Source: a bacterium
GTDB lineage: Bacteria > JAJVIF01 > JAGGVT01
DNA length: 32,489 nucleotides
Reading direction: 5' to 3'
Assembly (NCBI GenBank): GCA_021157815.1
Contig: JAGGVT010000093.1
Location: 1 to 32,489 of the forward strand
In this document: positions 26,955 through 32,489 of the stretch, one piece after another
Layout of the letters: each line of letters opens with the position of its first letter
How positions within the stretch are numbered: position 1 is the stretch's first letter
Translations under genes and position numbers: made by a program
The notes under the pieces: generated by a model
Databases searched by the model: none
What the model saw: the letters and a program-made list of their open reading frames with translations, nothing else
Told to the model about the DNA's origin: nothing

Positions 26955-29036
26955 TTAATCCTCGACCTCTTCCTTATCCGATTTGCGGCGGTCTATTATT
27001 TTTTGGGCTGCGTCGTGGCCGACTTCGTCGTAGTGGCTGAATTCGATTTCGAATGTGCCTCGTCCGGATGTGATTGAATTAAGGTCGGCGACGTAATTCT
27101 GCAGTTCGGCTAGAGGAATTGTCGCCATGATTACCTGCAGGGAGCCTCGCGCCTCCATGTTCTGGATTCGCGCGCGTTTTGAATTCAGATCGCCCATGAT
27201 ATCGCCCATGTATTCCTCTGGGATGTAGATAGTTGTGTTATAGACAGGCTCAAGAAGGATTGGATTCGCTTCCATCCATCCCTTTTTGAAACTGAGTCGC
27301 GCCGCCTGTTTGAAAGCGATTTCCTTCGAGTCAACTTTGTGGTATGAACCGAAGAAAAGAGTCGCTTTGAAATCGGTCGCGGGATATCCCGCGAGGGGGC
27401 CTTCGACCATGTATTCTCTCAACCCCTTTTCAACTGCTGGAATGAAAGAGTTCGGGATGACTCCGCCGACTATGGCATCGACGAATTCAAATCCTGCGCC
27501 GCGTTCCATAGGCTCGTAGCGGATGTAGACATCGCCGTACTGTCCCGCGCCTCCGGTCTGTTTCTTGTGCTTGCCCTGCGCCTCAGACTTTCCCTTGATT
27601 GTTTCGCGATATGCGATTTCAGGGGTTTTGGTGTCAACGCCGACATTGAATCGTCGTTTAAGCTTTTGCAGGGCGACTGCGAGATGGTTCGGCCCCATTC
27701 CGTTGAGAATCAATTCATGAGTTTCCTGGTTCCTGTCCCAGATGAGAGTGGGGTCCTCTTCGGTCAGTTTGGTCAGCCCGGTTGTGATTCGCTGCTCGTC
27801 ATCGCGGGATTTTGGAGTAAGCGCGAGGGAATAAATCGGCTGTGGGAAGTCGATTGGCGCATACACAACAGGCTTATCGGCTTTGGTTATGGTGTCGCTG
27901 GTGTTTGTTACGGTGAGTTTCACAAGAACGCCGATATCGCCGGCGATAATCTCTTTTACAGTCTCATGCTCCTTGCCTTTGAGTTTAATAAGCGCGCCGA
28001 TTTTTTCCTTTTCGCCTCGTGATGTGTTGAACAGGTTGCTGTCGGCTGAGATTTTACCCGAGAATACACGCACGATGTTGATTCGTCCGGCGAACGGGTC
28101 GATTGTGGTTTTCACTACAAACGCGCTGACAGGCGCATTGGGGTCAGGATCACGAGTTTCTTTTTCCTCTGTTCCCGGTTTCAACCCCTCTTTCGGGGGA
28201 AATTCAGCCGGGGATGGGAACATGTTGACAAGAGCGTCGGTAAGCGGCATGACTCCGTTGTTCAAAGTTCCGCTGCCTGCGAAAACAGGAATAATCTCAC
28301 CGGATTTAATGGATTCTTTCAGCACTTTGAAGAAATCCTCAGGCGGGATGTCCTCATCCGAGAGATATTTCTCCATGAGCTCCTCATCGTTTTCGGCGAT
28401 TTTTTCAATCGTTTCAACTCGAAGAGTTTCGACAATGTCAGCCATGTCAGCGGGGATATCCTCTTCGCGGATTTTTTTGCCGTCACCCTCGGGATAAATC
28501 GCTTTCTGTTTGAGAAGATCAACGACACCCTTGAATCCTTCCTCTTTGCCAATAGGGATAGTAAGGGGCATCGCGCCTTTGAAAACCTCTTTGACCTGCT
28601 GGAAAACGCGGTCGAAATCAGCGCGTTCCCTGTCCATTTTGCTGATGAAAATGGCGCGAGCGTGGTTGCCGCTTATCGCGAATGAATTGACCTTCTCGGT
28701 CATGACCTCGACACCGTCAACGGCGCTGATAACTATAACCGCGATATCAGCAGCTCTGAATGAGGCGCGAGCGTCGTTGATAAAGTCAGGGAATCCAGGG
28801 GTGTCTATCAGGTTAATTACTGAGCCATTGTGTTTAACGGGATAAAACGATGATGAAACCGAGATTTTGCGTTCGATTTCATCCTCAAGGAAGTCCATTA
28901 CAGTGTTGCCTTCATCTGTTTTGCCCAGGCGATTTGTTTCGCCTGTGTTGTATATCATTGCCTCCGCAATGGAGGTTTTCCCGCATCCGCCATGTCCCGC
29001 GAGGACAACATTCCTGAAATCATTCACGCTTGCCAT
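26955..29036 (-). CDS. EF-G2-like translational GTPase
   Basis: GHGGCGKTSIAEAMIYNTGETNRLG, DTPGFPDFINDAR, SKMDRERADF, EF-G domains III-V; AGGAG upstream of ATG at 29036. Confidence 0.88.
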   Translation of the reverse strand: MASVNDFRNVVLAGHGGCGKTSIAEAMIYNTGETNRLGKTDEGNTVMDFLEDEIERKISVSSSFYPVKHNGSVINLIDTPGFPDFINDARASFRAADIAVIVISAVDGVEVMTEKVNSFAISGNHARAIFISKMDRERADFDRVFQQVKEVFKGAMPLTIPIGKEEGFKGVVDLLKQKAIYPEGDGKKIREEDIPADMADIVETLRVETIEKIAENDEELMEKYLSDEDIPPEDFFKVLKESIKSGEIIPVFAGSGTLNNGVMPLTDALVNMFPSPAEFPPKEGLKPGTEEKETRDPDPNAPVSAFVVKTTIDPFAGRINIVRVFSGKISADSNLFNTSRGEKEKIGALIKLKGKEHETVKEIIAGDIGVLVKLTVTNTSDTITKADKPVVYAPIDFPQPIYSLALTPKSRDDEQRITTGLTKLTEEDPTLIWDRNQETHELILNGMGPNHLAVALQKLKRRFNVGVDTKTPEIAYRETIKGKSEAQGKHKKQTGGAGQYGDVYIRYEPMERGAGFEFVDAIVGGVIPNSFIPAVEKGLREYMVEGPLAGYPATDFKATLFFGSYHKVDSKEIAFKQAARLSFKKGWMEANPILLEPVYNTTIYIPEEYMGDIMGDLNSKRARIQNMEARGSLQVIMATIPLAELQNYVADLNSITSGRGTFEIEFSHYDEVGHDAAQKIIDRRKSDKEEVED

Positions 29037-29165
29037 TAATGTAATTCTCCTTGAAATACGCAACGCGCAGCTAGCCAAAAAATGACACCCATGCATGGAT
29101 GCCAACGCAAAGCATGAATCATATCAAAATGGAGGGTGAAATACAAACCGGAAAGGGTGAAATTT

Positions 29166-29195
29166 AGGTTAGCAAGTTAGTAAGTTAGTAAGTTT
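29166..29195 (+). repeat. Short copy of the 8-bp minisatellite (3 units plus partial)
   Basis: aggttagc aagttagt aagttagt aagttt. Confidence 0.85.
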
Positions 29196-29493
29196 AGTAT
29201 AGGGGGAATTATCGAGTTGTGCCTCTTCGGATGTTTTGAATTTAACATGCAAGCCGGGATATAATGCGAAAAATGGAATTTCATATACCAGAGCTAATCA
29301 TTTGAAATGCCGTAATTTTGCAGATGCCGGTTATAATGCGGGTTTGCGCATGATTGAATGTGTATCCGGGGTAAGTGCTTAATATATGAAATAAATAATT
29401 TCAGATTAGTGATTAAAATTACCATGCAAGGTGATTTGAAATACCGTCTGGCGCAACGGTTCGCCCGGAATAATATAGCCAGTATTTCATGAA

Positions 29494-29695
29494 TGGTATA
29501 ATATATTCTATGCTGTTGGCGGCATCTGTTCGAAGCGGCCTGATTATATCTGCGATGCATTATAAATTTTTGCGCATGGTATAATTCAAACCGATAAAGC
29601 TATATAATATTATCGCATGGGTATAATATATATCTACCAAACGGTTGCGTCGTTATGCCGTTTATATTGCATATTTTATTCCGTCGTGATATAAT
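29494..29695 (+). promoter_or_regulatory. Cluster of extended -10-like elements upstream of the XRE/S24 repressor
   Basis: tggtataat 29494-29502, tggtataat 29577-29585, tgggtataat 29618-29627, tgatataat 29687-29695. Confidence 0.5.
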
Positions 29696-29704
29696 GACCT
29701 AACT

Positions 29705-30436
29705 ATGAGTAAAGACCAGGGCAGAATAATCCGGCTGGCAAGAGTTAAAAAAGGCTGGAATCAACAGGATTTGGGCGAGCGAACAGGGATTGTGCAGTCG
29801 TTGATAAGCCGTTATGAAAACGGTGTGAGAAACATCCCAAAACATGACCTGAAAAAGATCAAAAGAGCGCTTGGGCTACGTGATGAGGATTTAATGCCGG
29901 ATGCCGATGAGCGAATCTTTTCGGAAATTCTCGATGAAAGACGGGATCGCCGCCGCGATGTGGTAAAAAAGGATTTCCTTCACTTCCTGAAGGAACTCGA
30001 CAAGCTTGGCGGTCGTTTAAGCGAAATAACAGGCGGGGAAATTCAGACTCCGGTGCTGACTGATATTCCGGTTGGATGCCCGGTTCCGGTAATTGATGAT
30101 AAATACATGGACAGGACGGAATCGCTGCCGCTCGGATGGGCTGAATCTGAGAAATTATTCGGCTTGGTTTTAAAGGATGATTCAATGAATGGCTTGGGAT
30201 TGCATTCCGGCGACACTGTTTTTGTTAATCGTGAAAATATTGAAATCGGCGGCCAGGGCAAGGTCATGGCGATTGGCACGAAAAAAGGCCTGCTCATACG
30301 GACTGTTGTACAGCATAATGACAAGCTTCGATTAATCGCTGAGAATCCACGTTTCGAGGTTCAGGAAATCTCCACCGATGGGGTTCATATCTATGGAACT
30401 CTTATCAAGTATATTTCCAAGGCAAAGCTTGGGTAA
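29705..30436 (+). CDS. XRE-type HTH repressor with C-terminal S24/LexA-like domain
   Basis: VKKGWNQQDLGERTGIVQSLISRYENGVRNIP HTH; VLKDDSMNGLGLHSGDTVFVNRE S24-like. Confidence 0.85.
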   Translation: MSKDQGRIIRLARVKKGWNQQDLGERTGIVQSLISRYENGVRNIPKHDLKKIKRALGLRDEDLMPDADERIFSEILDERRDRRRDVVKKDFLHFLKELDKLGGRLSEITGGEIQTPVLTDIPVGCPVPVIDDKYMDRTESLPLGWAESEKLFGLVLKDDSMNGLGLHSGDTVFVNRENIEIGGQGKVMAIGTKKGLLIRTVVQHNDKLRLIAENPRFEVQEISTDGVHIYGTLIKYISKAKLG

Positions 30437-30465
30437 AAGTTGCAGGAAAAAGATCAAGATCCTGT

Positions 30466-30525
30466 CATTCCTGCGAAACAAATTTCTGTCATTCCAACGA
30501 AACAGGATTGTGTCATTCCCGCGAA
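30466..30525 (+). repeat. Three imperfect direct repeats of (C/G)TGTCATTCCNRCGAA
   Basis: ctgtcattcctgcgaaacaa / ctgtcattccaacgaaacag / gtgtcattcccgcgaac. Confidence 0.7.
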
Positions 30526-30654
30526 CGGGCTTGTTGAAAAAGCTTGTTTTATCCCGAACCGTAGGGTCAGCCCTCTGTGGCTGCCCTGTATTTACAGCAA
30601 ACCTAAAGGCAGGCACAGAGACCTGCCCCTACATAATTAGGTTTTTCAACAGTC
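30526..30654 (-). repeat. MITE-like element A (inverted copy) inside a palindromic repeat
   Basis: gtcattcccgcgaa[cgggcttgttgaaaaagc...gtttttcaacagtccc]gaaagcgggaatc; cargo is the reverse complement of that at 11441-11570. Confidence 0.8.
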
Positions 30655-30703
30655 CCGAAAGCGGGAATCTATTTTCTTACACCAAACTTAGAAACAAGAT
30701 TCC

Positions 30704-30728
30704 GTCATTCCCGCGAAAGCGGGAATCC
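30704..30728. repeat. Intact palindromic repeat GTCATTCCCGCGAAAGCGGGAATCC
   Basis: Identical to 11360-11384. Confidence 0.85.
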
Positions 30729-30784
30729 ATTTTTCTTTTTTAAACCAAACTATCGTACAGGTCTTTTCATTCCTGGTTAAAAAT

Positions 30785-30998
30785 TTGGTTCTTCAATAAA
30801 TCGTGTGGGGTGAGTTTAGATTGAGTAAAAAATGGGGAATGTCCCTACAAAGTGAATAAACACAGTATAAATAAGGAATTACAGCATAGTATATTGATAA
30901 CATTAGATTTGAAGCCTCGTGTGGACGTACCCCGTTATCGGGGAATGCCCCTTTTTTTACGGGGTGCAAATAACCCACACAGTTTATTGAAGCGCCAA
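30785..30998 (-). repeat. Repeat family B element (inverted copy)
   Basis: ttggttcttcaataaatcgtgtgggg ... aacccacacagtttattgaagcgccaa. Confidence 0.8.
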
Positions 30999-31113
30999 AA
31001 ATTTCAATCAACTCAATTTTGTTTTTTGTGAAGCCGTTCGCTAAACCATTTTTATGCTCGTACACCCGTATTATCAGATTTGAACCAGAAGAAAAAATGG
31101 ATTCCCGCTTTAG

Positions 31114-31246
31114 CGGCTGTTGAAAAAGGGCTGAATGTAGGGGGTAGGTCTCTGTGCCTACCCTATATATATTGGCATAAATACAGGGCAACCACGGAGA
31201 GTTGCCCCTACGGTCTGGGATATAACAGGCTTTTTCAACAGCCCCT
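31114..31246 (+). repeat. MITE-like element A inside a palindromic repeat (copy 3)
   Basis: gattcccgcttta[gcggctgttgaaaaagggc...ggctttttcaacagcccc]tttcgcgggaatgac; cargo near-identical to 11441-11570. Confidence 0.85.
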
Positions 31247-31263
31247 TTCGCGGGAATGACGAG

Positions 31264-31353
31264 GTTATTGGGCCTGGCGGTGTTATTGTGCCTAGCAGTG
31301 TTATTCGGCCTAATGGGGTTATTTTGTCTGACGGTGTTATTCGGCCTGACTTC
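31264..31353 (+). repeat. 18-bp tandem repeat, five imperfect units
   Basis: gttattgggcctggcggt / gttattgtgcctagcagt / gttattcggcctaatggg / gttattttgtctgacggt / gttattcggcctgacttc. Confidence 0.9.
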
Positions 31354-31422
31354 GCATTTTCCACAACGCTATTCACAGCATGAATCAGTACTTTCTTCCA
31401 CAACGTGAATCAATGCATTATT

Positions 31423-32163
31423 TCACAGACTGATATCGTAATTCTTTTTGCTTGTAACATCGCGGTTGATTTCAATCATTTTCTCGATTCCCGACCATCC
31501 CATGCTTACAAGGTCATCCAGTTTTTCCATGGGGAAGGGTCCGCCCTCGGCGTTTGCCTGGATTTCGATTATCCGTTTGCGTGATGTCATCACGAGATTC
31601 ATGTCAACCTGCGCGATTGAATCCTCGGAGTATTCCAGGTCAACCATGATTTTGTCCTGCACGATTCCCACGCTGATTGAACCGATATCATCCATGAGGG
31701 GATTTTTCGGTATCAGCCCGGCGGTCAGGCAGTAGTCGATTAGAAGTTTCAGTGCGATGAAGGATGCGTTTACCGCTGCTGTCCGTGTGCCGCCATCAGC
31801 CTGAAGCACCTCGCAGTCGAGGAAAAAGGTTTTATCCTTGATAAACGACAGATTAACGACGCTTCTGAGTGATCTTCCAATCATGCGCTGGATTTCCATT
31901 TGCCGTCCCTGCGCGCGATTTGGCGGGCTGCGATGAGAGCGTGGTTTGGTTGACGCCGGCAGCATGGCATACTCGGCAGTCAGCCAGCCCTCTTTTGACT
32001 TTTTCAGGAATTTCGGAACATTATCCTCAAGCATCGCGGTTGCGAGAATCCACGTGTTGCCGAGGCGATACAGCACACTTCCCGGATTATTTTTCAGGTA
32101 ACCTGTTTCGATTGATATGCTTCTGGTCGCATCAAGCGCTCGTCCGCCGCTTCGTAAGTGCAT
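31423..32163 (-). CDS. rph: Ribonuclease PH
   Basis: RSGGRALDATRSISIETGYLKNNPGSVL, GWLTAEYAMLPAST, GRQMEIQRMIGRSLRSVV, DCEVLQADGGTRTAAV, QVDMNLVMT, EIQANAEGGPF. Confidence 0.95.
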   Translation of the reverse strand: MHLRSGGRALDATRSISIETGYLKNNPGSVLYRLGNTWILATAMLEDNVPKFLKKSKEGWLTAEYAMLPASTKPRSHRSPPNRAQGRQMEIQRMIGRSLRSVVNLSFIKDKTFFLDCEVLQADGGTRTAAVNASFIALKLLIDYCLTAGLIPKNPLMDDIGSISVGIVQDKIMVDLEYSEDSIAQVDMNLVMTSRKRIIEIQANAEGGPFPMEKLDDLVSMGWSGIEKMIEINRDVTSKKNYDISL

Positions 32164-32195
32164 TTTTGTTTGTCCTTTTGTGTAAAGTATTTTCC

Positions 32196-32288
32196 CGGGA
32201 AATGGATTCCCGGGCTACATATTTTCTTTTCGAACCTGCCAAATTCACCCACAAATCACAAAAAGACGTGATGTGTGGGCGGCACCCG
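32196..32288 (-). repeat. Half copies of the 18503-18578 inverted repeat and of repeat family D, adjacent
   Basis: cgggaaatggattcccgggctac 32196-32218; ttcacccacaaatcacaaaaagacgtgatgtgtgggcggcacccg 32244-32288. Confidence 0.8.
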
Positions 32289-32325
32289 ATAGTTAACAGG
32301 AGAATTCTATATTTGAAAATCAACC

Positions 32326-32476
32326 TAACCTGCTACTCTACTAACCTACTAACCTGCTAACCTGCCAACCTGCTAACCTGCTAACCTACTAACCTGCCAA
32401 CCTGCTAACCTGCCAACCTACTAACCTGCTAACCTACTAACCTGCTAACCTGCTAACTTGCTAACTTGCTAACTAT
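32326..32476 (-). repeat. 8-bp minisatellite (C(T/C)AACCT(G/A)), opposite orientation to the 13945 array
   Basis: 16 consecutive full octamers from 32341 to 32468 plus degenerate edges; reverse complement is the AGGTTAGC unit. Confidence 0.95.
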
Positions 32477-32489
32477 ATCTTTTCCCAGT

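Noticed and set aside
29294-29560. Minus-strand 88-aa ORF in the AT-rich region upstream of the repressor
   Set aside because: Low-complexity AT-rich context overlapping promoter-like motifs, with no domain similarity recognised.
29705-30436. Prophage or ICE based on the S24-type repressor
   Set aside because: No integrase, structural or conjugation genes nearby; neighbours are housekeeping genes and repeats.

Overview
32.5 kb bacterial window, apparently chromosomal and from an organism rich in small palindromic or MITE-like repeats. Lineage cannot be fixed from sequence alone. Main blocks: (1) a PQQ/WD40-like propeller lipoprotein; (2) a minus-strand group with a P-loop ATPase, a divergent YchF-like GTPase and NAD kinase; (3) a plus-strand carbohydrate cluster (5.9-18.5 kb) with two GH9 paralogues, two GHL10/DUF187-type glycosidase paralogues, a transglutaminase-like secreted protein, a cupin-type phosphoglucose isomerase, an SSS-family sodium:solute symporter and small membrane ORFs; (4) an SPFH/prohibitin-like protein; (5) a minus-strand MacA-MacB-TolC type efflux operon; (6) a proline dehydrogenase; (7) an EF-G2-like translational GTPase; (8) an XRE/S24 LexA-like repressor; (9) RNase PH. 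Intergenic space is heavily occupied by inverted-repeat elements. Several are visibly nested (element inside palindrome, core module with swapped ends), and an 8-bp minisatellite recurs at three loci. The strongest leads are the duplicated GH9/GHL10 + transglutaminase locus and the nested repeat architecture. No rRNA, tRNA, CRISPR array or transposase gene was recognised.
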